In this document: positions 22,049-34,658 of the stretch, piece after piece
Layout of the letters: each line of letters begins with the position of its first letter
Numbering within the stretch: position 1 is the first letter of the stretch
From: Mesotaenium endlicherianum
Lineage: Eukaryota; Streptophyta; Zygnematophyceae; Zygnematales; Mesotaeniaceae
Reading direction: 5' to 3'
DNA length: 64,000 nt
Assembly: GCA_009602735.1 (NCBI GenBank)
Contig: WELA01007798.1
Coordinates: 186,001 to 250,000, forward strand
Position numbers and translations under genes: made by a program
Notes under the pieces: model-generated
What the model was told of the DNA's origin: nothing
Seen by the model: the letters and a program-made list of their open reading frames with translations, nothing else
Database searches by the model: none

Positions 22049-24462
22049 GAGTTATGGCAGTATGCTTCTTAAGCCTAGCGAAGACCATCATCATGAATTG
22101 CAAGGCATCCTTGACAGGATCTTCAGAGGCCTTTGTCCTTTTGGCATATAGTGCTTGCTCATGCCCATGTAGTTCTTTGAGTTACTAGCTAGAGAGACCA
22201 ATGCATATGCGGCGGAGCATAGTGTTAGAGGTTGGATACCACGCACAACCACTGAGATTGTTGTGTTTCATGGTCCATGCATGGCAATGAAGTTGCATGC
22301 TCTTCCTGGTCTACAGCATTATTGGAAGAAGATACACAAAGGGCCCATAAATTTGCCTAGCTTTGGTCGGTTCATATCTAGGAATAGATTCAAGGAGATT
22401 AGAAAGTGCTTTCATGTGAAGGACAAAAAGAGTAGAAAATGAATTTCCACAGACTCTAGAGAGAAGAAGTTGTGGCAGTTCAAACCATTCATTGACTTAC
22501 TCTTGTCCACCTTCAAGAGATATTAGAGTCCAAGTGAAGCCTAGTTTGAAAATCTGTATACGGCGTACACGTGTCAACGTACAGCACATATGTGCGGTAC
22601 GTGTAGTTGGAGATTATACGTCTTAATACGGGCGAATACGCCTCTGTCGGTCAATTAAATCGGAAAGCGTTATAACCGCGTGTGAAAACGTGGGAGTGTG
22701 ATACCAAAGACGAGGAAGAAATTACTTCTCGCTTTTGAACATGATCGATCTAGTCACCTACTTGCACGTAGCTAATGTGACGGCTTTGTTTCGTGGCAAA
22801 CTGTGAAGCAAAAGACTGTCTTATGACAACACGCGTCTCTCCTTCCTGCCGGCTGTTTGACTATTTCGAAGATTCATTTCCACTTTTTCGCTCTCCTGCT
22901 CTCTCTCTGTTCACGCTCACTTACCACACATTTTCGTATTGTAGGTTTGCAAAAAAGTAACCAATCACCGCAGAACGCGTGCCATCTTATCTTTCCTTGT
23001 CCAATCCATGTGCGGTATTAATGGGTAGCCACAGGTTAGGGTGAATCCTTATCGGGCGTTTTTCGTTTGCTCCCTGCATCCGATGGGCGTGTTTTCAGAT
23101 TCTGGCCAGATTCTGGCCAGATTTTGACCAGATTCAGACACACGTGTCTGACCTTTCCGTCAAAATAAGATAGTACGTGGAGTGCAAATACGTGTGGCGG
23201 GGCCGACGTGGTGACCGGGCAACTACTAAATAGCTGAAACAAACAAAACGTTCGCTAAACAAAAATAACGATTATACCGATGTTGCTCGATACGTGAATA
23301 TTGACGTATGAGAGTACGGCGTATTGCGATACGCACTGTGCCATTATGGCCTATACGAATTTTCAAATTAGGAGGTGAAGTTATGACAGTTGATAAGAGA
23401 ACAATTCCTATTAGAAATAGACAACACCCTGTTAGAACATACAATCCCTTGAAGCCTTAGAAGTATGGTATGGAAGTGTTCACTATGTGTGATGCCATGA
23501 CATGTTTTTGCTATGGTTTTATTATATATGATAGAGTAGACAGAGATGGTTTGAAATTTGATGTGATTTTGGATCTAGTAGCTATGCTTCCTGTAAGTAG
23601 GTTCTCAAGTCTTGTTGTAGACAGGGACTTCACCTCTTCCAACCTCTTCCAAAAACTAGCTAAACTTGGACATGGTGCTACTGGCACAGTTATGACTAAT
23701 AGAAAGAGCTTTCCAGGCAAATATACTTGGATGGAGAAAGGTGCAATTCCAAAGAGAACCAATAAAGCTCCATACAATGGAAGTCCCCCTATGATAGCAT
23801 GCACCTGGCAGGACAAAGCACCTTGTGCTGTTTTGTCGACCGCTGTAGGACTAGCTCCTAGATCACAGTCAAGGCGTGATGGTAAACTTCGACATGTGCT
23901 GCCTGCTCCACAAGTGGTGGAACACTACAACTTATACAAGGACGCAGTTGACCTGTTTGATTCTTTTTGTTTGAAGAGAAACTACAATGCAGAAAGAGTA
24001 CTTGTGAATAAAAAGTGGTGGCATAGAGCTTTTTGGGGTATTTGGGATGGGCTAGTAGCAAATGTCTTCATCCTCTTGAAGTTAGCTGATGACAAGGCTG
24101 ACAGATATGACACTTACCTTCATATTATGGATGAGATGTGCTCTTTTCAACATCCCAATGAGGCTGGACCTCCTAAGGTGACGACAAGATTGAGCACTAC
24201 CCAACCTTCTGGTTAGAGAAGGCACACTCAGAGACACTTCCCTAGTGAGTGTGCTGACAAGAAGAGAGATTATTGTGTCGTGTGTGTTGCTGGTACTTAC
24301 GGTCAGCACGCAAATAGGAAAAGAGCTAGAAGGAATCCATACTATTGCTTTCATTGCAATGTACCCCTTTGTGCAGCTCCTTGCTTTGAGATATATCACT
24401 CTAATAGAGCTATAGAGCACTTAGATGTAGGTCTTAAGAGGGAGGTTAGAGCAGGCATTTAG
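21970..24462 (+). pseudogene. piggyBac-type transposase, copy B (interrupted, nearly full length)
   Basis: An N-terminal block carries FFELLARETNAYA, ALPGLQHYW and LPSFGRFISRNRFKEIRKC, all typical of DDE_Tnp_1_7. The catalytic Asp positions are VMTVDKRT, VVDRDFTSSNLF and VDLFDSFCL. The C terminus has the Cys-rich domain: CVVC, YYCFHCNVPLCAAPC and FEIYH. An 833-bp small element splits the gene just before the first catalytic Asp. A long open stretch covers 23470-24216; stops near 22148, 22438, 22523, 23458 and 24214 interrupt the rest. It is related to copy A but clearly diverged. TTAA target sites and terminal repeats of the transposon itself were not found. Confidence 0.83.
22540..23372. mobile_element. 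833-bp non-autonomous DNA transposon inside piggyBac B
   Basis: It is flanked by AAGTGAAG (22532-22539) and AGGTGAAG (23373-23380), a 7/8 match. The ends start CCTAGTTTGAAAATC and CCTAATTTGAAAATTCG. One end continues into a CGTACACGTGTC stretch like the 8970-9770 element. No coding capacity was seen. Confidence 0.8.
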
Positions 24463-26127
24463 TATACTAATCGATAAGTTTTCTTCGTAAAACTCCAACA
24501 CTGCAATTAATTTATAAATTGTGATAGAAGGTCTGACATGTGTTGCATATGAGTAAGATTGCGTGTTGTGCGCCAGATAATTATTATGAGTTTTTTTCTT
24601 GAATAAATCAATTTATACATGTCAATCTGTGCATTCTAGGGATAAAAGAGAATGTTTCAATCAGAAAAATAAATAAAATAAATTAAAATGTTTGAAAGTA
24701 CATATGACAGTAACTAAGCCATGGCGTGATTTTTAAATTCATAAAACTCCTATGTAGCCCAATATGATTGAATGAGTGATCTTATGTTTTTGAACTTTTG
24801 TTGCACCACAAAAAAATGCCGTCGCATATTGCGCTTCAACTCCTTAAGAATTCAAATTTAGAAGGATAATTGTCCAACAGGTCTATAACTTTGTGCAGTC
24901 TCTAACAACATACATAACAACCTCCCATAATTCCCAAATCCTGGTTTGGAAGGAGGTAGGAGCAATGGGTCCTTGAAAGTAAGCCAAGAATACGCGTTAT
25001 TGCTGATAATTTTTAAATGATTTTAATCAACTGAATATTGAATGAAATAAATTATTTCATACATGACCAAAAACTTCATGATCTTGGCTTTTCAAAACTA
25101 TGTCCAGTGTCATTGTGAGATTAGTAATAAGGTGGGAATTAAATCGTAAAGACATGCACTTGTTGCACCAAAAAGTGTGAGTTATCATGGGCTATCTAGT
25201 GTTAAGACGTGCCACATGTTGAGATAAGTTACTCCTTTAATTTTTAATTCTTCTGTGTCTAATGTATGCAATATTTTTCTTTTTGTTAGTAGATTCCAAG
25301 AGATTCTAGTGCACCATTTGTTTATGTGCCTTAAGAGGATTTGCAAAACTTGAGCACCATGAAGTTGCTTATAAAAGTGTCATTACAGGCACAGCACATG
25401 CACCACGCGCGGGCCGAATCACGCGACACTTAATTTTGGCGCTACGAGTACCAATTCGGTACCGATCGATCTCACTCGCGACTTTTTTGACAAAGTTAAG
25501 AACGCGTTGCAGCAGCTCACTTATCTTCTTTATAAATCTCTGTACACTCTCTTAGCACTTACAAGTCCTAATTAAAAGATGTTAAGCACTTAAGGGCGAA
25601 CACCTCACAACAACAAAAAAGACTTGAGACGAAGTGTGGAGGCATTTACGACTAAATGAAAGTAGCGGATTCACGAGAGTAGAGCCGATAAAAGGTAAAT
25701 TATGCCTCTTTTTGCTGCACTTCCATTAACTTTCAGTTTTCTTAATTATAGTGTTTGTATTTGCTTTGAAAGAATCGTTCATGGGTTTGGGACATTTCCA
25801 CCCCGTGAGTTTGTGGACAAATCCGTATAGACGTATTTAGAGATGGTTTTGTGAGGAGGGGTACGAGCGGCCTTGGAAACGCAGGGAAATGTAAGTGTCA
25901 ACATAAGCAGCATAAGGAGAGAAAGAAAATCATTTTTACTTCACTTTTGCCTTGGCGGCAGGTTGAAGGCAGATTGGGGGCAGATTTTAGGGTTGGGAGC
26001 AGATTTTTAGGATATTATTTATTTGTTTACACAACAAGTTCTTATACGTACCTCAGCAATAGTAGTTTAGTAGTAGTACGACATTACTCATTATTCACCT
26101 CTTAAGTTCTTTTCTTTTGGAGTGGGG
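24463..26127. other. Unassigned AT-rich DNA
   Basis: No protein or repeat could be supported. A promoter-like patch is visible near 25535-25560 (CTTTATAAATCTCTGTACAC), with no recognisable coding sequence after it. Confidence 0.35.
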
Positions 26128-27965
26128 TTAGGACTGTCAGAACCGCTTCACCACGCTTGCCGTCTTCTCGCTTCCTAAGTGTCCAGCATATAAGCAGTCA
26201 TGATGCTCCGCAAGTAGTAGATCGCGTAGCTCTTTGATGTCAGGTTTCACCACTCACTTGGAACCACCATCATACCAAATGCCGTCCTTCTTCTGCATAG
26301 TCGAGTTGGACTCAGTTGCTCCACCATCAGCAAACTCTGGGTCCTCCTTATAACCCCTCTGAAGCTTCCCCTTGAAGTCCATACTCTCCTTGATGACTGA
26401 GACAACTGCAAGGTCACACCTCCTGCATAAAGCATCTACAGGGTTGTTCTTCCCAGGTAAGTACTCAATCTTGTGGTCGAACTGTTGCAGAAACTCCATC
26501 CACCTTGCCTGTCTTGGTGTCAACGTTGGCGGCGTCGTGAACTTCTCCATGCTCTTGTGGTTGGTCTTCGTGAACACCTTCCTTCCGTCCATATAACATC
26601 GCCAAAGCCTCGAAGCCTGGATAATAACCAACATCTCCCGCTCGCGTGCTGCATAGTTCTGCTCAGCAGGACTCAACTTCCTGCTCTGATATGCCACAGG
26701 TTGCAAAACTTAGCCTCGGTCCTACAGAAGAATGGCTTCCACTGCAAAATTTGATGCTCCGTGATGATGGTGAAAAAAAGCTCTCGACTTGCAATTGCCC
26801 ACATAGGTGCCTTTGTCAACAGGTCCTTAATCTTCTCAAAAGCTTGCTGCTCCTTGTCACCCCATAGCCACTTCTCTTGCTTTTTCAACATGTCCGTGAG
26901 CGGTGCACACACCTTGGCAAATCCTTCAATGAAACGTCAATAAGAGTTTGCCATACCAAGAAAGCTGCTGAGTTGATGAATATCAGCAGGTACCGGCCAA
27001 TCTCTGATTGCTTGCACCTTCTTCTGCTCCACCTTGACTCCTTCAGCTCCCACTATGTGCCTCAGAAACTCGACCTCCTTCAGACAAACGTTGCACTTGC
27101 CCATCTTCCCATGTAACTTTTGATCTCTCAAGACCTCGAACACCTTCCTCAGATGCTCCACATGCTCTTCCAAGGTCTTCGAATAGATCAAGATGTCGTC
27201 CAAAAATACCACCACAAATTGGTCCAAATAGGGTCGGAACATACTATTCATGAGTCCCACGAATGTAGCAGGTGCATTAGTCAACCCAAAAGGCATGACT
27301 GTGAACTCGAATAAACCATAGCAAGTCCTGAAAGCAGATTTCCGAACGTCTCCTTCCGCAATCCGTACTTGGTGATAGCCACTCCTCAAATCAATCTTTG
27401 AGAAATACTTTGCCTCGACAAGCTTGTCAATCAACTTGTCCACTCGTGGAAGTGGGTACCTGTTCTTGATTGTGATCTTGTTGAGAGCTCGGTAGTCGAC
27501 ACACATCCTCATAGTCCCATTCTTCTTCTTCACAAATAAGACTGGCGCTGCAAAAGGAGACTCGCTGGGTCGGATGAATCCCTTCTCCATTAACTCTGCG
27601 AGCAGCTTCTCCAACTCATTCAACTTCGCAAACGATTGACAATAGGCGGGTCTCACTGGTGGCTTGCTCCCAGGTTTCAACTCGATCTTGTGCTCCATAG
27701 CTCTCTGTGGAGGTAATGTTGCAGGTAGCTCCTCAAGAAAAATGCACTTGAACTCCTTCCACAGCGCCTTAATTTGGGCAGGCATCTGAGCAGGCTTCTT
27801 CTCTTGAGCAGTTGCGCTCTGCTCCTTCTGAGCAAGGGGATCACACACCACTACTTGCTTCTTTGGCAATGTACATTCGCCCAGGCTGTTAGGATTCACG
27901 CTTGCTCCATCTGATGACCTTGCGAGGGCCACCGAAACAAGGTACATCTCCTTCACCTAATTTGC
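26128..27965 (-). mobile_element. Family B gypsy element, 3' part (RT, RNase H, start of integrase)
   Basis: This is the downstream half of an older gypsy copy whose upstream half (protease) lies at 36778-37300. The two are separated by the complete family A copy. It ends on the left in the integrase zinc finger (AGHLGSEKTASVVKRF) with no LTR seen. Confidence 0.85.
26128..27965 (-). pseudogene. Family B pol: reverse transcriptase, RNase H, integrase start
   Basis: The reverse transcriptase frame (27956-26937) has [24 protein letters not shown], split here by motif: [45 protein letters not shown] and the catalytic [13 protein letters not shown]. It then breaks by frameshift. A second piece holds the connection (FEKIKDLLTKAP), and a third, 26706-26254, the RNase H region (VQPVAYQSRKLSPAEQNY, LEYLPGKNN-like block). 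The integrase HHCC finger follows in part. The RT frame itself lacks stops, so decay is recent or patchy there. Confidence 0.85.
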
Positions 27966-28689
27966 TGGAATGAATCGACTTACCAAATAGGCGATTAACA
28001 GTTAATGAAGATCTTTATATCAGCAAGTAATCTTTGTGGTATTTTCCGTTAACTGGTTAAATCGCAAAGGACAGCACACTAGCAGTAAATAATACTCGTA
28101 AGTCAAATGCGAGTAAACTAGCATCAATAATGCAAATCAGTAAACTCATACATAAGCAAGGTTAGAAGACAGTGCGTATCAATGGCTTCTCGCCTTGGAT
28201 TCAGATCTCTCTCAGTAAGCAGTACAAGAGAGTTGGCCTTGTTTCCGAATGCCAAACTCGAGAGCAATACCTAGCATATGTACATGGAATGAGTTTACTG
28301 TTCAACGGCCAGTGCGATGGCACCGCCTACCTGGGAGTTAACCACGTTGGTAGGACCTCGGTTAACCAAATCCACCGCCATCTCCCATCATCCCGAATCG
28401 CCATCTATCATAGGGATGTCATCTGGCCATTCATCTAGCATACCACACTTAGATGCATATCGAGGCAGTTTGTCGCTATCGAGTACGGAAGTCAGCGGGC
28501 TGTCAAAGAATGTGTCAGCAAGCTGACTCAAGCTGACTTTAGCCTGCTGCTTTCAGCTGAGTCATTAAATTGATATTAAATATAAAGTTCAGCAGACTGA
28601 TTATTGACTAGAGTTCAGCAGACTGAACTAATTTTTAACTGTTATATGTAAATGAATATTATATTAACTCAATATACTGATTCATTACA
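27966..28689 (-). repeat. 3' LTR of A2
   Basis: On the minus strand it begins TGTAATGAATCAG after the polypurine tract and ends CGATTCATTCCA. Confidence 0.9.
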
Positions 28690-28702
28690 ATCCCTCCAAC
28701 TT
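28690..28702 (-). promoter_or_regulatory. Polypurine tract of A2
   Basis: AAGTTGGAGGGAT on the minus strand immediately before the 3' LTR, identical to A1. Confidence 0.7.
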
Positions 28703-28786
28703 AACATGTTGTCGCCTGGACAACACTGACACAGGGTACATAGGTTTCCCCAACATCTAGCATGCTGGGCCCTTGGCCTTTCGCCC

Positions 28787-30451
28787 TTAGGAGGGAGATG
28801 CCCCTGGGGCCCTATGGTCAGGGGAGTCAGTCCTCCTCCTGCCTTGGGGTCTTCTGAAGCCTGTTAGAGAGGGAGGTTCCGTGTAAGAACCCGGCGGAGA
28901 ACGCAGTAACTGTGTTGCTTCCTCCTGCACGGTCTGAAACTGAATGGAGGTAGCCTTCTCCTGGGCATCCCTCAAACTCACTGGTACATATACCGGCATC
29001 CCAGAAGGATGTTGCATGACATGAGCCAAGGGTACATGCCCTCTTTGCGAGGGAGATGCTGGCAGGCCTCTGGCTATTTCTCTAGCAGCCCTCCTGTCTG
29101 CCCTGTCTGACTGGGTCTCCGTGCCTGCAGATGGGCTCTCTCCTCTGGCAGTTCCCAGCCAAGTGATATCCTCCTCTTCAGCGAGTTGCTGCAGGGCCAA
29201 CCCCGTCTTCTTCCTTACAGGGGATGTGGCAGGTGTCGGGATCACGGCGGGGCTAGTGTCCTCCTCCTCGCCTTCTTCCTCGTCTTCCTCTGACTCCTCC
29301 TCATCTCCGTCCCCGGGTTCCTCTGATACTTCTGGGGTCTCTTCTGCCAGCTGCTCCAGCTCTTCCCGAGAAAATGAATATCCCACTCACCTTCCCCTTT
29401 TGGGTGCTGGTGGGGGCTGCGAAGTCCCCACCGCATATAGGTCCTTTTCCCCCTACTTGCTTGCCCATTTGGCATAAGCGTGCTTCCCTTTTGAGAATGA
29501 CTCTCGGGCCCTGCTTCTGTCCCCCTGCATTTCTTGGCTCATGCAGTCTCTGACTCCATCCAATCTTGGGTCCCAAGCCGTAATGTGAGGAGGCAATACT
29601 ATGTTCCCCTTTAGGTCTGTTTGGAAATCCTCATCCGTCGCCCTGCCATTCTGCTGATCCCTCATGTTGATGGTCATCCACCGCCAATCGGTGGGCTTTT
29701 GGAAGAAGGCAGGTTTTGTCCTTCTAAGAGTACAAGGGTACCAGTGCCCTGCAAAGTCTAGCTGACTGGTTTCCCTGGCCAAGAACTCCCAGCTTCTCCT
29801 CTCCACCTCATTATTCATGGCCTTGAACCGGTTATGGGGTGTAGAGTCCTTAAAGCTGTCCGCGTCCATGGGGATCATCCTGATGACCCTACCTTCCCCC
29901 TAGATACCAGGAATTGATACAGCCCCTGCTTCGTTCACCTGGGCCATTGCCTTGGCCTCCCTGACCGTATATCCTACCATCCTGGCATAATCGTGGTAGA
30001 GGAGGAGCCCCGTGCTCACCTCTATATACTTGTCAAAGTGTTCGGAGATCTCCCCTTCCTTTTGGAGGATGTCCTTCTGTGACTCACTGCTACTTCTCCG
30101 AGTATACTTGAAGGCCTCCTGCAGTAGATCAAAGCCCTTGCCCAGTATTGTATAGCGGTAGCTGCTGATTCTCCTCTGCTCTTCTTCAGCCTGCTGCTTC
30201 CGCTTCTCCTCAGCTTGCCTCTCCTTCTCGGCTTTCTTGGCCTCCTCTGCAACTTTTGTGTCCATTTCTTTTTGCCTCAGCCTGGCTTGTTCCTCCTCCT
30301 CCTTCTTCTTCTGTGCCTCCCGCTGTTGTTGGAGTCGTTGTGATTCCCGAGCGGAGATGGAAGATGATTCGATGTCTCCACGGAATTGCAAGTATTTTGC
30401 ATGTGCCTCTTCCGCCCTTCTCTTCCTCTTGAGTTATGACTTTTGAGTCAT
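28787..30451 (-). pseudogene. Extra ORF of family A, copy A2
   Basis: Same protein as in A1, with ATG (MTQKS), coiled-coil-like Glu/Lys/Gln segment, YHDYARMVGYTVREAK, MIPMDADSFKD, FAGHWYPCTLRRT, PTDWRWMTINMRDQQ and the C-terminal VPLAHVMQHPSGMPVYVPVS block. It is in three open pieces: 30391-29900, 29878-29453 and 29386-28787. The breaks are a Trp-to-stop change in GIWGE and a frame change near 29400. At the A1 frameshift this copy still reads through (ITWLGTARGES), so the ancestral gene was one long frame of roughly 550 codons. Function is unknown. Confidence 0.75.
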
Positions 30452-30800
30452 CTTGCTCAATCATAAACACAATGCAAATAGTAAAGTCGTGATATTTTGC
30501 CGCTACTGAGTGCCCTTGATGAAGAGGAACGCGATCAGGAGAGTTCCTAGTGTGAAATACCTGGTGTGAGTGAATATAAGGGAAAGATTGAGTTAGAGAG
30601 AAGGTGAGTGTGAGCGCAAGTTGAGTGTGTAATAAGGTAATCAGAGATTTTCTGGCTGATTCCGAAACAGAATACCACTCCCTCCAACTTGATTTAAAAG
30701 GTGGGCTGCCTGTCACAACTGTCACTAACTGTCACATCCCCCTCCAACTTATATGGAGACAGGACCTCCTGTCACCTTCCCATGTCTACTGAAGGGATAG

Positions 30801-33800
30801 TTAGGGCGGTGCCCCAGCCGCCCGAAGGTGGAACCGTTTCAACGCCCCTTTGGCATTGGTCAGCTGGTCCCCAGAGGCATTGTAACCCTTCTATCGGATG
30901 AGGTACTTTATGACATATTTAGACGAGCGACGGACCAAGCGAGCGTCTAAAATCTCATCGACCTCATATTCCTCAGGGTCGCCGTCCCAGTCCGCGGGGA
31001 CAGGTCCCGGTTGGACAGGTAACCAACCTGTGAACAGTGTATCACCTTTGATGTATGGTTCCAGGAAGAACATATTAAAGATTGGGTGACCCTTTTAGTC
31101 CGCTGACATGTTCAGTTTGTAAGCATTCTGACCGACACGACGCACCACCGAATATGGACCGACCCAGACAGGGCCAAGCTTTTTCTTGACCACACCAGGT
31201 ACAGGTGCTGAGAATGCAATTTGACTAAATCGCCCTTAGAAAATGTCAGCTGGCGACGGTGTTGACTACCTTATTTTTGTTGGTTTTCTTGGGCTTTCTG
31301 CAGGTTTTGTTGGACTTCTGACAGGGTGTCAAAAAACTCCTGAGTTAACTGGAGAGAGACCGGGTTGTCAATCCCTTCAGGGTCAGTTAAAGACTCCCCC
31401 AGTACATCTAAAGGAGACTTAGGGACTCTACCCAGGCTGAGTTCAAAAGGAGTCTTGCCCTTTGACGCATGCACCGCACTGTTGACCGCAAACTGGATTT
31501 GAGGCAACAGGTCATCCCAATTATCTTGTTTTTGGTTAATATATGCTCTCAGCACCTCCTGCAGAACTCGGTTAGTTCTTTCAGTCTGCCCATCAGTCTG
31601 AGGGTGGGTTGCTGTGCTGAGCAGCTATTTGACTCCCATTAACCCCATTAAAGCTCTCCAGAACTTAGAGGTAAATTTCGAGTCTCGGTCTGAGATGATA
31701 TTAGAGGGTAGCCCATGTTGGCATACTACATGGTTGTAGAACTGTTGCGCTGTTTCGAGTGCAGTTACTTTGACAGTTGTGGGGATGAAAATGACCATTT
31801 TTGTCAGTTTATCCACGACTACCAGTATCGAATCATGCCCATTAGCAGTTCGTGGCAGTGTGACCACCCAAGCCATGGATATAGTTTCCCAGCGTCCCGT
31901 TGGGATGGGCAGCGGTTGCAGGAGACCTCCTGGTGGTGTGTGCCTAGACTTATTTCTTGGACACTGATCACAGGATTTCACATATTTCAAAACCTCTCGG
32001 GGCAACCATTCCCAATGATAATGTTTTGCGAGTTTGCCAACAGTTTTGGCCTGCCCCAAATGCCCACCCAGTAAACTGTCATGTGCTTGACTCACTAAAA
32101 GGGACCTTATTAGGAATGACCAGCTTCAGCCTGCCTGAAGTGGTTTCAGTAACCCAGACCCCTCCCTTAAGTTTATACCAGAGTGTAGTAGCACAACACA
32201 CATCAGTAGTGGGGCTGGGCTCAAATGTTGGGTCAGAAAGGTAGGCTTTCCTGAGTAGTTCAAGGAAGGACTTTTTCACCTTCAGTGAAGTGAGTGCACA
32301 TAGGACTTTATCTATAGCATGCTGACTAAAGTTCCTTTCTTGTAAGTCAGGTCTTCTAGAGAGTGCATCAGCAGGATTCAACTTCCCTGGTTTGTAGTCG
32401 ATCTGGACTTGGAACTGCTCCAGCATCTGGCTCCAGCGGTTCTCCCTCCTCGACAACTTGGACTTCTGTTGAAAGTGAGTCAAAGCTAGATGATCTGTAA
32501 TCACCTTAAAGGCCTTACCATGTAAGTATGCTCTCCACAATTTGAGCACATGTATGATAGCAAGTAGCTCTTTATCATGCACTGAGTAATTACTGTCCGC
32601 TGGATTAAATTTCATAGACTCGTACAACACAGGGTGCCACTCCTGCCGTACCTTACCATCCTTTGTGGTTTTGTCAGCCGGCTGCAACAAAATAGCACCC
32701 ATGGCAAACTCAGAGGCATCAGTGACCAGCTGCACGGGTTTGCTGGGGTCATACACGGCTAGCACTGGGGCAGAACAAAGGGCATCTTTAAGGGTCTGGA
32801 AGGCAGCCTGCTGCTCTTCCCCCCACACATACCCTATGTCTTTCTTAGTAAGGTGAGTCAGTTTACTGGCCTTTGTGGAATAATTCTCGATAAATCTCCT
32901 ATAGTAGTTGGCCAACCCGAGGAAGGATCTAACTTCAGAGACAGATTGTGGTACTGGCCAGTCCCTTATGGTCTGGACTTTTTTAGGGTCCACACTGATG
33001 CCCTCTTTACTGACAACGTGGCCTAAGAATTCAATACTTTCTTTAAGGAAATCACACTTGCTCATTTTAGCATATAACTGATTTCTTCTCAAAATGTCCA
33101 TGACTGTCTTTAAGTGTTGAGCGTGCTGAGTCTCATCTTTAGAGAAAACTAAAATATCATCCAGGAAAACTTGCACAAATATATCCAAATAAGGCTTGAA
33201 AATATCATTCATAGCACCCATAAAGGTTGCGGGAGCATTAGTCAGTCCAAATGGCATCACGTTGAACTCATAGTGTCCATAACGTGTGCTGAAGGCAGTC
33301 TTGTGTTCATCCCCTTCAGCAATTCTGATTTGATGATAACCACTCTTGAGATCTATCTTACTGAACACCATAGCACCAGACAGGGTATCAAGCAAGTCCT
33401 CGATTTTGGGTAAAGCATACTTGTTCTTTACCGTAATTCTGTTCAGGGCTCTTAATCCACACACCGGCATACTGCCATCCTTTTTCTTAACAAATAGGAT
33501 GGGTGCGCCGTAAGGTGATTCAATGAGAGAAATATAACCATTTTCCTCAAGCTCTGCAATCTGTGTTTTCAACTCCTCGCTCTCCACATAAGACAAGCCA
33601 TAAGTGCGTTGCCAAGGTGGCTGACTATTCAATAATGAATCAATCCGATGATCTACTTCTCTCTTAGGAGGTAGTCCTGGAGGCATATTAAATACATCCG
33701 TGTACTGAGCAACGATTTTTGCAGCAGTAGGGTGCTCTAGAGGACTTACCTTTTTCTCAACCATTTCTTCAGGTTGAAGAGGTACCTCTCTTAGCAGCAG

Positions 33801-34658
33801 ACATAACATTCTGTCTTCCTTCTGGTTCCAGCTTTTGACGAACTTCATTGCATTCAGCAACTTGCATGCTTCTGGAAGCCTCTTCTTTTCCTTCAGTGGC
33901 CATCCACACAGGACAAGAGGAAGAGCACTGGTGGGTGCCAAGTCAGTCTGCCCATCACTGGCTCCTCTCACTTTAACTGTACCTCTGCTCCAACACACTT
34001 CAGCTTGATCTCTATTAAGCCAGGACCTGCCTAGCACGAGATCATGAAAGCCAGTGTTGAGTACCTCAAATGCAAGCGTTTCAGTTAGAAATGTAATGCG
34101 AGAACCTAACTGGACCTCAATAGGCTTGGTTATAACTCCTCCCGGGATACTTGAGGCATCTCCAAGGAATATTATTCTATTCCCTTAAGTGACAGCAGGG
34201 AGCCTTAGCCGCTTAACTAAGTCCTTGTGGATAAAAGTATGTGACGCCCCTCCGTCAACAAATGCCCTCACCTTCCTACCTGCAATCATACAATGCAGTA
34301 GGATAGGGGGGACTGTCTTTGCTTGACTTTTGCATTGTTCTCCTGACTTAGCAAAGAAATGTTGGACATCAGGTGGAACAAGAACATCCAGAGTGTGCAC
34401 TCTCTGGATGTCTATATTGCTGATGGTCTCCTTTATTGGGTTGTCAGGCATGCATAGTGAATCCAGTTCAGCAGGTTCCATAATACCTGCTACGAGGGCA
34501 GCTAGTGACGACTCACTATCTCTAGCATCCTCAAAGTCAGTAGACTGGATTACTGATTGTTGCTGTCTTTTAAAGGCTGGTCTTTTCTCTCGACTTTTGG
34601 GAGGTGCTTGTCTGGACACTGCTCTCTGAAGTGACCTGGCTGCTGACAATGGTAGCAA
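30801..34658 (-). pseudogene. Pol of family A (protease, RT, RNase H, integrase, chromodomain), copy A2
   Basis: The protease has AFVDGGASHTFIHKDLV, where the usual catalytic D-S/T-G reads DGG, then [10 protein letters not shown] 652-codon open frame (34037-32079) covers RT and RNase [29 protein letters not shown], catalytic [28 protein letters not shown] and [16 protein letters not shown]. The usual CVDYRALN is altered to VCGLRALN. The integrase follows after a frame change near 32080: HHCC finger (SCDQCPRNKSR), then [12 protein letters not shown], then [12 protein letters not shown] with the catalytic Glu. The chromodomain (EEYEVDEILDARLV) has a stop after KYLIR. Confidence 0.9.
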
